Source of the DNA: Halonatronum saccharophilum DSM 13868
GTDB lineage: Bacteria; Bacillota; Halanaerobiia; Halobacteroidales; Halobacteroidaceae
NCBI RefSeq assembly: GCF_000517025.1
Contig: NZ_KI912094.1
Location: 364,707 to 428,706 of the forward strand
Reading direction: 5' to 3'
Length of the DNA stretch: 64,000 nt
Part shown: piece after piece, positions 19,670 through 28,483 of the stretch
How the letters are laid out: each line of letters starts with the position of its first letter
How positions within the stretch are numbered: the first letter of the stretch is position 1
Translations under genes and position numbers: made by a program
The notes under the pieces: model-generated
Database searches by the model: none
Told to the model about the DNA's origin: nothing
Seen by the model: only the letters and a program-made list of their open reading frames with translations

Positions 19670-21640
19670 CTATTTATTAAGATCTCTTTGATTTACACTA
19701 TAAACTAAGCTAGCGCGAAGGTTCTTAATTTGAATATAATCATCTGGATCTAACGTCATCTCACCCTCTGGAATTATAACTTTGGCCCCTACATATAAAT
19801 TATCTTCTTTAAAACGATTGGCTTCTTTTGTATCAAAGACCACTTCAAAGTTCTCATCATTAGTTCTTCTTTTAAGTTCAACCCTAGTTGCTAGCTTATT
19901 TTCTTCTTGATAAAGCTGATCCTTTAACCCATCGTCATCATCATAATTAGAAACACTACCGACATAAAACTCTAAAGTAATTCCAACTGGCAGTTGATTA
20001 TTTATTTGCCCTCTTAGCCTAGCTGATTTTATCCCTTCTTCTATTATCTCAACCTCATCACTAGTTAAGCTATCCATTTCTTCTGGGTCTAAGCGATGCT
20101 CTATATTCTCCTTTAAAGTTAACTGAATTGGAATTTGAGCATTTAAAGAGATTTTAACCTTAGTATCAGAAGTTATTGTAGCCGTACCCTCTGACTTAAT
20201 ACTATAGTCTCCACCATACTTGATAGTATCTACACCTTCAGTAGTTAATAAGTCCAATAAATCACTGTCCTCTGCAGTTAATGATACTTTATCGTTAACT
20301 TCTCCTAAATTAAAGCTCTTACCTTCGATTGGATTCTCACCTTCATCATAAGCAGTAAAAGTAACCTCTGATAAATCTAAGCTTATTCCTAAATCTTCTA
20401 AACCTTCTAGAAAGAGTTCTAATTCTACATCATCACTAAATTCAACCTTAAATAACTCTTCTGGTACCTCAATGCTATCTTCCTCTATAGTTCCATTTAT
20501 ATCTTCTAAGTCAAATTGAGCTAAGTTGATATCTATAGATGCTATTTGAACATCATTAAACCCACCTATAACATCTATTTTGCTATTAGCACTGTCATAA
20601 TTTATAGTTCCTTCTGCTAAAAGGCTAGCTTTCACCTTGAACTCTAAATTTTCACCTAAATTAATAGCTTTACCTGCTAGGTTAATTTTCCCGTCTTTAG
20701 AGTACAAAAATTGCTCATCATTAATTAGTTCAAAACTCTCTAAGTTAAGCTTAAGTCCTGTTTCTTCTAAACCTACAATATTTAATGCTAAATTTCCACT
20801 TGCAAAGCTAATATTTTCTACTCCAGCAGGAAATTCTTCAATTTTTACTGTTTCAGTTATACTGTCATTAATATTATCAATAGCAAGATCAGTTACTTTT
20901 TCCACCTCTATATCATCTTCAAAACTAAATTCGATATCTATTTCACCTTGTTCAAAATCTTCGGAAGTTTCTATACTAAATTCAATATCTACTCTATCTC
21001 CTAAACTAGCTTCTCTTAGATCCCAATAAGAATATTTTGAATCTCCAGAATTTATTTCTTTAATAGTAACTTTTTCTCCTATAATTTCATCACCAGATTT
21101 AAAGGTTAAAGTAAGACTTTTAACCTTTACATTATGTCCTTCACTATTAGTAACAGTTACTTTCATTTTATTTGAATCATTATTACTAAATACTATCTTT
21201 TCAAACATAGTAAATTCTATTGAAGAAAAGTCTTCTGGTTGATCATCTAAATCTGATAAACCTTCATCACCAGTCAAACCACCCACTATTTTTATACCCT
21301 CAATCGATGGCAACTCCTCAATGGCAGGGACTTCGATTGCACCAAAACTAATAGTGTCATTAAATTCTGGCAAATCCTCTGTAACCTTGTCCAACTCACT
21401 TCCAAAATCAACCTCTTCTATCTCATCTTGATAACTAAATTTAACAACTTCCCCACTTAAATCTAAATCATCTACATCCTCTAACATCTCTGCAACCGTC
21501 TCTTTCTCATCCCCAATTAGTGGGATATCTAAAGCCAAATCCCAAGCTGGGCCCCAAGTTCCTCTATCATTTTGTGAACACCCTATCAATAATAAAGCAG
21601 ACAGAAGCCCTATTATTAATAGTTTTAAATTTTTTCTCAT
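19670..21640 (-). CDS. Large predicted lipoprotein
   Basis: 656 residues beginning with a lipoprotein signal (LLSALLLIGCSQ, lipobox cysteine C21), so it should be acylated and anchored in the inner or outer membrane. The body is acidic and consists of repeated beta-rich segments (for example VKSLTLTFKSGDEIIGE and LSEVTFTAYDEGENPIEGK). This suggests several Ig-like or lipid-binding beta domains, but no family was recognised. It is tightly coupled to the barrel gene downstream. A lipoprotein with partner barrel suggests an OM transport or assembly role; that is inference from context. Confidence 0.75.
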   Translation of the reverse strand: MRKNLKLLIIGLLSALLLIGCSQNDRGTWGPAWDLALDIPLIGDEKETVAEMLEDVDDLDLSGEVVKFSYQDEIEEVDFGSELDKVTEDLPEFNDTISFGAIEVPAIEELPSIEGIKIVGGLTGDEGLSDLDDQPEDFSSIEFTMFEKIVFSNNDSNKMKVTVTNSEGHNVKVKSLTLTFKSGDEIIGEKVTIKEINSGDSKYSYWDLREASLGDRVDIEFSIETSEDFEQGEIDIEFSFEDDIEVEKVTDLAIDNINDSITETVKIEEFPAGVENISFASGNLALNIVGLEETGLKLNLESFELINDEQFLYSKDGKINLAGKAINLGENLEFKVKASLLAEGTINYDSANSKIDVIGGFNDVQIASIDINLAQFDLEDINGTIEEDSIEVPEELFKVEFSDDVELELFLEGLEDLGISLDLSEVTFTAYDEGENPIEGKSFNLGEVNDKVSLTAEDSDLLDLLTTEGVDTIKYGGDYSIKSEGTATITSDTKVKISLNAQIPIQLTLKENIEHRLDPEEMDSLTSDEVEIIEEGIKSARLRGQINNQLPVGITLEFYVGSVSNYDDDDGLKDQLYQEENKLATRVELKRRTNDENFEVVFDTKEANRFKEDNLYVGAKVIIPEGEMTLDPDDYIQIKNLRASLVYSVNQRDLNK

Positions 21641-21689
21641 TTTTACTCACCCCTTATTGTTTAATATTTATAACCCTAACCCTATAAAA

Positions 21690-21847
21690 CTAATGTAAGC
21701 TGCCTTCACGATGTACCACATCATAAGCAAATAAAGCATATCCAATATCTACAACCTTCATTCCTTCTTCTTTAGCTTTTGAGGATATAAACCAGAAGTA
21801 TCAGGGTAAATACCTAAGTACTTCTTAAAGTCTATCTTTTTTGGCAT
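21690..21847 (-). pseudogene. Frameshifted small gene
   Basis: ATG 21847 follows AGGAGGGG and opens MPKKIDFKKYLGIYPDTSG. The frame then runs into a stop, but in the adjacent frame ISSKAKEEGMKVVDIGYALF continues as AYDVVHREGSLH and a stop at 21690. The span is one base short of 53 codons, so a single-base deletion near codon 20 has split a roughly 52-residue protein. The family was not recognised. The rest of the 21641-22041 gap holds only the terminator listed next. Confidence 0.55.
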
Positions 21848-21984
21848 ATTCCCCTCCTAACCTAACTATAAAATTATCTTCTTTAGTTTTTTTATCTAAT
21901 ATTAACACTTATATCTCCAATATATTTATATACTTCTCCAAAAAATTTCATAAACCTTCTTTGGAATTTTAGATACAGCAATAA

Positions 21985-22038
21985 AACAAAGAAAAAGGGC
22001 AAGGGTAGCTTAAGCTACCCTTGCCCTTTTTCTTTGTT
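21985..22038 (-). terminator. 54-bp perfect palindrome, terminator after the SpoIID-TPR gene
   Basis: Every base pairs across 27-bp arms (AACAAAGAAAAAGGGCAAGG... on one side). The U-rich side follows a GC-rich centre on both strands, so it ends the 22042 gene and could block read-through in the other direction. It starts four bases after the stop codon of that gene. Confidence 0.85.
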
Positions 22039-22041
22039 CCT

Positions 22042-24183
22042 TTATCTCTTTTCAATTTCAATGTCAGTATAGAAGTGTTTAATAATATCTATATAACTAT
22101 GGCCTGCTTCGATCATTGAAGGAACAGCTACCTGATCCATTCCTACGCTATGGCCCCAGCCACTACCATAGAACTTGTATCCTATCAACTCTCCTTGCTG
22201 ATATTGTGGTTGGATCCAAAAACGATTACTCCTTAATCCCCCAAAACGAGATCGTAAATTATTCCTAAATTCTCTCTCTTCTGATTCACCAACTACTTTT
22301 AATGATGTTATACTTCCTGCATAACCTCTAGCCGTTGGAGTTACAGATTTAATCCCTTCAATACCTAGTCTATCCTCTAGATACTCTATAGATACAAACC
22401 TCTGCCAGCGATAATTTCTAGCAGGTGTATATTTGGGATTTCCTGAGTAAGATTCTGGTCTCTGCCTTAACCAATCCTTTAACTCCATTGGAGATAGAGG
22501 AAATTCTGATTCACCTATATTACCTACACCAGTAGATACCCCCCTTAGATAAGGAACCTTACCACTCCAAACATCTTCACTATTTTCAGTATGGCCTCCA
22601 GAGTTGGCGCTATAAACAGCATCAATAGCCCTACCTTTATGGGTTGCAATCTCTCCAACAGTCTCAACTACTGCTTGAGTAGCATTAGGGTGTTCCTTGT
22701 TAATCCCTCCGTAAGCAGCAGACATAACAGTGTCACATAAATCATACCCTCTAGCTCTAAATCTACCTAAATTATTAATAGTATAGCTTCTAGCTGCTAC
22801 TGATTGTACCTTTAAAGGATCTACTCCCCAAGAAGCTGGCATCTCAGAAGGTACAACTGCTAGCAGATACTCCTCTAATCCAACCAAGTTAATAGCTGTA
22901 ATACCATTATCCCTTGGTAGAAGCTCTAAAGCACCTCGATATTGACGATCCTCTAGACCTCCCCAGTAATATCCTCTACCATAGACTACATTATGAAGTA
23001 GAATTGGAGCATATTCCTTAGGACGAATCACAAGTGCTTCATCAAAAGAAATTATTTTTTCTCCAATCTCTAGGTTATACTTTCCATTTACAAAGGTTGC
23101 CTTCAATAAGTCTCCCTTTCTCCCTTCATCAATAATCTCTTCATTATATTCAACAACAAAGTCACTACCTACCCTAAAGTAGATCTCTTCTTCTTCATTT
23201 TTTATACCTATTCTAATTTCTTCACCTTGAACTTCTAAAGGTTCTATATCTTTAAAAGTTACATTTTCAGGAATCGGTCTTTGGATCTCCTCAGGTAGTA
23301 CTCTTCTTTCATCTACAAAATACTGAGGGTGTTCAGCCTCTAATATATCTAATATCTCATCGACCTCTCGATCACTTCTATTTTCCGCAGCAGCTTGCTT
23401 TAAGCGCTGAGAAGCCCTTGCATAATCCTCTAAATGAAGATAAGCTATACCTCTATTCTTATTAACTCCAACTAAGCTACCATCAATTCTTGTAGCTCTA
23501 TTATAGGAATTTACAGCTTCTTGATAATCTTCTAAAGCAAAGTACACATCTCCTAATTGACGATATCCAATTGCAAATTCTTCATACTCAAGTGATCTCA
23601 ATATATAAGCTTCAGCCTTGTCATAGTTGGCCCTTCTACTTTCTGTTAAGCTCAATTGATAATATGAATCCCTTAATACATAGCCTTCTGATTCATCATC
23701 ATTTACAACTGATTTTAATAATTCCTCTGCTATTAATAACTCATCTAAGTTATAATAGACAGCTGCTAAATCTAACCTATACTTAGGCTGATTATCCAAA
23801 ATTAAAAGTTCTTTGTACTCATTACGGGCCAACTCATAATTACCTAACTCTTCATAAATCGCTGCTAAGTCTCCTCTAGCCCTCTTATTATTCTCATAGC
23901 CTAAGATTTCATTGTACTTCTCTATACTACCATTATAATCACCAGAGTAATATAAATCTCTAGCTTCAACTAAAAGTTCAGAGATATCATACTCTATCTT
24001 CTTCTCTGTTAGAATATCTTCTGCTTCTTGTTCACTCTTGACTTCATTTTCTAATTCATCATCCCCCAGGCTTGCCTGAGTATAATAAGCAAATAAACCT
24101 GATGTCAAAAATGATATAACAATAACACCAGTCAATAGAATCTTAAAATCTTTATCCTTAATCTCTTTTAGAATATTTTTCAT
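22042..24183 (-). CDS. TPR and SpoIID/LytB domain protein
   Basis: 713 residues. An N-terminal membrane anchor (about 14-34, ILLTGVIVISFLTSGLFAYY) is followed by TPR repeats over about 65-300 (for example YEELGNYELARNEYKELLIL and YFALEDYQEAVNSYNRA), and then a SpoIID domain from about 390 with the typical LVGLEEYLLAVVPSEMP, QSVAARSY, YSANSGGHTENSEDVW and YGSGWGHSVGMDQ. SpoIID proteins are peptidoglycan lytic transglycosylases acting in spore engulfment; the TPR part probably docks partners. The anchored, outward-facing topology fits a cell-wall enzyme. It may be sporulation-specific or a general LytB-like hydrolase. Confidence 0.88.
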   Translation of the reverse strand: MKNILKEIKDKDFKILLTGVIVISFLTSGLFAYYTQASLGDDELENEVKSEQEAEDILTEKKIEYDISELLVEARDLYYSGDYNGSIEKYNEILGYENNKRARGDLAAIYEELGNYELARNEYKELLILDNQPKYRLDLAAVYYNLDELLIAEELLKSVVNDDESEGYVLRDSYYQLSLTESRRANYDKAEAYILRSLEYEEFAIGYRQLGDVYFALEDYQEAVNSYNRATRIDGSLVGVNKNRGIAYLHLEDYARASQRLKQAAAENRSDREVDEILDILEAEHPQYFVDERRVLPEEIQRPIPENVTFKDIEPLEVQGEEIRIGIKNEEEEIYFRVGSDFVVEYNEEIIDEGRKGDLLKATFVNGKYNLEIGEKIISFDEALVIRPKEYAPILLHNVVYGRGYYWGGLEDRQYRGALELLPRDNGITAINLVGLEEYLLAVVPSEMPASWGVDPLKVQSVAARSYTINNLGRFRARGYDLCDTVMSAAYGGINKEHPNATQAVVETVGEIATHKGRAIDAVYSANSGGHTENSEDVWSGKVPYLRGVSTGVGNIGESEFPLSPMELKDWLRQRPESYSGNPKYTPARNYRWQRFVSIEYLEDRLGIEGIKSVTPTARGYAGSITSLKVVGESEEREFRNNLRSRFGGLRSNRFWIQPQYQQGELIGYKFYGSGWGHSVGMDQVAVPSMIEAGHSYIDIIKHFYTDIEIEKR

Positions 24184-24315
24184 AAAATCACACCTTCTAA
24201 TTTATAGAATTATTTAATCCTATTATACCGTGCTTAATCACAAGGAGCAATGTTAATTTTAGTTATCACATTAAGTTCAGTTACTAGTAAATAATTGATA
24301 TTAAAATAAATAAAA

Positions 24316-25443
24316 TTAAATTCTAGAACTTTTTCTTTGTTCCTTTATTTTCTCAAGGATTCTCTCACTAGCTTTTCCATCACCATAAGGATTATTAACA
24401 TTGGCTATTTTCTTATACTCTTTCTGACTATTTAAGATAGCTTCAACCTCTTTAACTACACCTTCTCTGTCCCGACCAATTAATTTCAAACACCCTGCTT
24501 CTAAACCTTCTATTCGTTCAGTATTATCTCTAAGAACCAAAACAGGCTTATCAAGGCTTGGGCCTTCTTCTTGGATACCACCTGAATCGGTTAAAATAAA
24601 ATATGATTTAGCCATTAAATTTACAAAATCTTTATAGTCTAAAGGTGGTAGTAGATGAACTCTTTCCACATCTTTTAAATAATCTTTAGCAGACTTCTGT
24701 ATTTTAGGGTTTAAATGCATAGGGTACACAACTTCAACTTCAGCATCTTGTTCAACTATATCCTTAATTGCTTTAAATATTTCTTTCATTGGAGATCCTA
24801 AATTCTCCCTGCGATGTAAAGTCAAAAGTATTACCTTCTTAGTAAAATCCACTTTCCTTAAAACTCTTTCATTAAAAGAGTAAGTACTATCAACAGTAGA
24901 TAAAAGACTATCTATAACTGTATTACCTGTTATAACTATACTACTTTCTGCTATCCCTTCTTTTAAAAGATTACCCTTGTCCTTTAAAGTTGGGGCAAAG
25001 TGTACATCAGCCAATCCCCCTACCAATCTCCTGTTAATTTCTTCCGGAAAAGGTGAATATTTATCCTCACTTCTTAAACCCGCCTCAATGTGGGCCAACT
25101 TTACTTGATGATAAAAAGCTACCAAAGAAGCCATCAGAGTACTAGTCGTATCTCCATGGACTAAGACTAAGTCTGGAGATTCCTTAACTATAATATGGTC
25201 TAATCTATCTAATATTTTAGAAGAAATTGAAGATAGGGTCTGTTCTTTCTCCATAATATCCAAATCATAATCGGTATTTATAGAAAATGTCTTTAAAACC
25301 GAGTCTAGCATCTCCCGATGTTGACCCGTTACCGTTACTATAGTTTTGATCTCCTTTTCATTTTTAAGCGCCTTAATTACCGGTGCCATCTTAATCGCCT
25401 CTGGCCTCGTTCCAAAGACTGTCATTACCTTTAGTTTATCCAT
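24316..25443 (-). CDS. wecB: UDP-N-acetylglucosamine 2-epimerase (non-hydrolysing)
   Basis: Interconverts UDP-GlcNAc and UDP-ManNAc for surface polysaccharide synthesis. Full length at 375 residues, with the family starts TVFGTRPEAIKMAPVI and TVTGQHREML, the middle VHGDTTSTLMASLVAFY and HIEAGLRS, and the late TLHRRENLG and LTDSGGIQEEGPSL. It opens the polysaccharide region that continues with GT9, CpsB, CpsD and Wzz further upstream on the same strand. Its Shine-Dalgarno lies inside a long hairpin (25443-25487), so translation is probably regulated. Confidence 0.95.
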   Translation of the reverse strand: MDKLKVMTVFGTRPEAIKMAPVIKALKNEKEIKTIVTVTGQHREMLDSVLKTFSINTDYDLDIMEKEQTLSSISSKILDRLDHIIVKESPDLVLVHGDTTSTLMASLVAFYHQVKLAHIEAGLRSEDKYSPFPEEINRRLVGGLADVHFAPTLKDKGNLLKEGIAESSIVITGNTVIDSLLSTVDSTYSFNERVLRKVDFTKKVILLTLHRRENLGSPMKEIFKAIKDIVEQDAEVEVVYPMHLNPKIQKSAKDYLKDVERVHLLPPLDYKDFVNLMAKSYFILTDSGGIQEEGPSLDKPVLVLRDNTERIEGLEAGCLKLIGRDREGVVKEVEAILNSQKEYKKIANVNNPYGDGKASERILEKIKEQRKSSRI

Positions 25444-25487
25444 CCCAACCTCCGTATACCTTTTTTATTAGTATATGGAGGTTGGGA
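25443..25487 (-). promoter_or_regulatory. Hairpin sequestering the wecB Shine-Dalgarno
   Basis: As RNA on the minus strand the arms 25487-25471 and 25459-25443 pair over 17 bases with one mismatch, leaving an 11-base loop. The 3' arm contains GGAGG and ends at the A of the wecB start codon, while the 5' arm carries its exact complement CCUCC. No T-run follows, so it is not a terminator. Confidence 0.65.
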
Positions 25488-25502
25488 GTATTTATACTAG
25501 GT

Positions 25503-25756
25503 GGCTAAAGGAAGAGTCTGGAATCAGGAATCAATGATGTCAAGATATTAAATCAAAGGCTTATCACAGATAAAAAATGATTAAAGCATAAATCCAAAAG
25601 ATAGGCGCAGACTAAACCTTAGATAAAAGATGACTAAGGTTCGACTAGACCCTTATTAATTTTAATACTAGATTTTATTTTAGATTCGTTTAATTCGTGT
25701 TGATTAGTGGCTAACCATTTGACTTTGACCTATGATCTTACTGATTCCAGATTCCT
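25503..25756. repeat. Degraded repeat element (GGAATCA flavour)
   Basis: Arm 25510-25533 (TCTGGAATCAGGAATCAATGAT) and inverted arm 25734-25756 (ATCTTACTGATTCCAGATTC) flank a 200-base spacer. The spacer has weaker internal repeats (GACTAAGG, GCAGACTAA) that recall the CTTGTC/CTTAGTC blocks near 39460 and 58770. It fills the gap between the GT9 gene and wecB and touches the GT9 stop codon. Confidence 0.55.
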
Positions 25757-26737
25757 CTAACAGAAATTTCCTATAAAATCTGTTACTGTCTCAACTTTAA
25801 TATTGGATACTTGGTCATCTGGGCCCTTTAAAACCAGATTGTTACCCTCATATGGGCCAACTTTCTGACTTTGACTATTGCTTAAAGCTATAGTTGGTGT
25901 TTTGCTTATGTTTGCTAAAGCCATCGCAGTAATATCATCAGTAATTAATATATCAACTTGCTTTAATAGTTCAATTTGACACTTTAAATCCATCCTTCGC
26001 ACTAGAGTATGAATCCTCTTATTTCTTTTAGAGCTAATTAAAGCATCTCCTATTCCTTGACCATTAGTAAATACTAATGCATCCTGCTGCAAATTCTCCT
26101 CTATCCACTTATCAAGTTGACGATAATCATCCTCACTCCACCCTCCTTCTTTACCTGATGGATAAAGGGCTATTAATGGTGAATTATTAAAAAATTCATT
26201 CTTATTACATATATTCTGGACATAGCCTTTGGCCCTTTCCCATTTAGGAAGTGGATACTCTAATTTTTTATTCTTATCTACCCCTATAGTATCTAACAAA
26301 GATAAATACTGCCCTAATTTATGTTCACCTTTTCGCGATATAGTATAATTATAAAATAATCTATATAGTCTATCTTCAAACCCTACTCGCTTCTTAACTC
26401 GACTTAAAAGGGATAATAGAGAACTTCTAAAGTTTCCTTCCAAATCAAAACCAAGGTCATAGTTTCCTTTTTTTAATTCCTTCTTCAATGATTTAAAGGA
26501 GTTTAAAACCTTGATCTTACCACCTTGACGCTCTTCAACAATTCCATTCTTATCAAATAATATAAGTTGATCAAGCAAAGGATGATTTAATAAGATCTCT
26601 TCATTCTCCTTTAAAGTCAATAGGGTCAGTGAAATATCTGAATACCCCTTTAAAATATCAAAAATAGGAAGAGTTAAAACCAAATCACTTATTTCACCAA
26701 AATTTATTAACAAAACCTTCTTTGCAGTTAAATCCAT
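25757..26737 (-). CDS. Glycosyltransferase family 9 (heptosyltransferase-like)
   Basis: 326 residues with the GT9 framework: N-terminal KKVLLINFGEISDLVLTLPI, a middle GFDLEGNFRSSLLSLLSR and, at the donor-binding side, LIALYPSGKEGGWSEDDY followed by ILITDDITAMALANISKTP. The canonical GDSGPxH motif of ADP-heptose transferases is altered to TDDITAMALA, so donor specificity may differ or activity may be weak. It is separated from wecB by a repeat element and from cpsB by about 190 bases. A cytoplasmic enzyme of lipopolysaccharide or capsule assembly. Confidence 0.8.
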   Translation of the reverse strand: MDLTAKKVLLINFGEISDLVLTLPIFDILKGYSDISLTLLTLKENEEILLNHPLLDQLILFDKNGIVEERQGGKIKVLNSFKSLKKELKKGNYDLGFDLEGNFRSSLLSLLSRVKKRVGFEDRLYRLFYNYTISRKGEHKLGQYLSLLDTIGVDKNKKLEYPLPKWERAKGYVQNICNKNEFFNNSPLIALYPSGKEGGWSEDDYRQLDKWIEENLQQDALVFTNGQGIGDALISSKRNKRIHTLVRRMDLKCQIELLKQVDILITDDITAMALANISKTPTIALSNSQSQKVGPYEGNNLVLKGPDDQVSNIKVETVTDFIGNFC

Positions 26738-26924
26738 TTACAAACCTCCAAAAATACATTATTGCCCTTACTTAAGGTAATATTCAAGATAAAAGTTTAG
26801 ATTTCCTTTATTTCTATTATGAAAATTGCAATATATAATACTAATAAATATAAAAATACAAAGAACCAATGCACAAATTAATCTTATCAAACAAAAAGCA
26901 ATGAGGATATCCTCATTGCTTTAC

Positions 26925-27704
26925 TTAAAAACCTAAAGCCTTCTTAAACCTACCAAAGACCCCAGACTTTATTTTATATAATATAGGATTAACTTCAACA
27001 TCCTTGCCTTCTACAACATTTTCTGTATTAACCAAAAATTTTTTATGTCTATCACCAATTAAGCCTTCTAGAGCTTTATAAGATTCTTCCAAACACTCCT
27101 TGCGATAGCGGTTAGAATGGAGATCTGACCCTATTAATTGAACAAGATTATGCTCAACTAATATCTCTGCTGTCTCCTTTACTTTAGTACCAAACTGTCC
27201 AAGAAGACTTCCACCATTAAGCTGGGCCAACACCCCACCTTCTACCCAATTATAAAGAATATTAGGATCCTCCATAATTTCAAAGTAGCGCTCTGGGTGA
27301 GCAATGATTGGTTTATAACCTAAAGCATTTAAATCATAAAGAACATCATCAACATAAGAAGGCATACTTCGCATAGAGAACTCAATTAATAAATACTTAG
27401 TACCATTAATAGTAGTCAACTTACCATCCTTAGCTTTCTTAGCTAAGTCAGCTGTTAAGTAGACTTCACTACCGGTCAATAATTCAATCTCTATACCTTC
27501 TCGATCAAACTCCTCTTGCAAAGCTACAACCCGATCTTGAAGTTCCTTGAAACTTAATTCATACTCTCCTTCTAAATAATGAGGGGTGGTCACTATCTTA
27601 GTAACCCCTTGCCTCATTGCTTCTCGTCCAATTTCCAAAGACTCACTTAAGTCCTTAGCACCATCATCAACGCTTGGTAGTATATGAGTATGCAAATCGA
27701 TCAC
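26925..27704 (-). CDS. cpsB: CpsB/CapC-type PHP-domain protein-tyrosine phosphatase
   Basis: A metal-dependent phosphatase (259 residues) that removes phosphate from the BY-kinase CpsD and so tunes capsule chain length. PHP motifs are clear: HTHILPSVDDGA at the start, TTPHYLEGEY, IIAHPERY and IGSDLHS near the end, giving the usual His/Asp metal ligands. It sits directly downstream of the kinase gene (27752) and the chain-length regulator (28483), the classical cpsB-D-C module in another order. The reading start ATG 27704 has a GGGGGTG site. Confidence 0.93.
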   Translation of the reverse strand: MIDLHTHILPSVDDGAKDLSESLEIGREAMRQGVTKIVTTPHYLEGEYELSFKELQDRVVALQEEFDREGIEIELLTGSEVYLTADLAKKAKDGKLTTINGTKYLLIEFSMRSMPSYVDDVLYDLNALGYKPIIAHPERYFEIMEDPNILYNWVEGGVLAQLNGGSLLGQFGTKVKETAEILVEHNLVQLIGSDLHSNRYRKECLEESYKALEGLIGDRHKKFLVNTENVVEGKDVEVNPILYKIKSGVFGRFKKALGF

Positions 27705-27751
27705 CTATTTCACCCCCATTGTTTATTATAAAGTGTACGGTTTTTAATTGA

Positions 27752-28483
27752 TTATCCTTTCAAAGAGTTTCCATAATAATAGTAGTATTGATTGCTACTA
27801 TCTTTAACTGGACACTTTGTCATTACCACACCAATGAGATTGGCCCTAGCCTTATCTAGTAAATCCTTAGCTTGAGCTACCATCTGTTCTTGAGCTTGAT
27901 GAGAAGCTACTACAATAATAGTTCCATCAACCTTGCTTGATAAAACAGCAGCATCAGTAACAGCAATGACTGGGGGAGTATCGATAAATAGAATATCTGC
28001 TTCCTCTTCGGCTTTATCAATTAAATCATCCATCCTTTTTGAATTTAAAAGTTCAGCAGGATTTGGAGGTGTAGTTCCTGTAGTTATTACTCGCAAATTA
28101 TCTATATCAGTATCCTTAATCCCCTCTTCAAAGCTTATATCCCCTGTTAAAATATTGCTCAAGCCTTCAAAATTGGTCAAATTATAAAACTTGTGTTGCA
28201 TTGGCTTTCTCATATCTGCATCAATTATTATTACCTTTTTCCCATTTTGAGCCATTGAAATTGCAAGATTAGCAACAGTTAAAGACTTCCCTTCACTTGG
28301 CCCGCTACTGGTTAAAAGAATCTTCTTTAATGGATTATCAGGGCTTAAAAAACTGATATTAGTCCTAATACTTCGATAAGCTTCAGAGGCAGGAGACTTA
28401 GGGTTATGATGAACTATAAGCTCATTATTTCTAGTCCTTAGATTTTGCCTACTATCATTCTTTTTCTTAAAAAGATTAAACAT
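27752..28483 (-). CDS. cpsD: CpsD/CapB-type bacterial tyrosine kinase
   Basis: A 243-residue cytoplasmic BY-kinase. Walker A is SSGPSEGKSLT, Walker A' is VIIIDADMRKP and Walker B is ILFIDTPPV. The C-terminus has a cluster of five tyrosines (Y233-Y237), the autophosphorylation tail. It couples with the membrane activator Wzz encoded immediately upstream (start and stop share a base) and is dephosphorylated by the neighbouring PHP phosphatase. The controlled process is polymerisation and export of a surface polysaccharide. Confidence 0.95.
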   Translation of the reverse strand: MFNLFKKKNDSRQNLRTRNNELIVHHNPKSPASEAYRSIRTNISFLSPDNPLKKILLTSSGPSEGKSLTVANLAISMAQNGKKVIIIDADMRKPMQHKFYNLTNFEGLSNILTGDISFEEGIKDTDIDNLRVITTGTTPPNPAELLNSKRMDDLIDKAEEEADILFIDTPPVIAVTDAAVLSSKVDGTIIVVASHQAQEQMVAQAKDLLDKARANLIGVVMTKCPVKDSSNQYYYYYGNSLKG

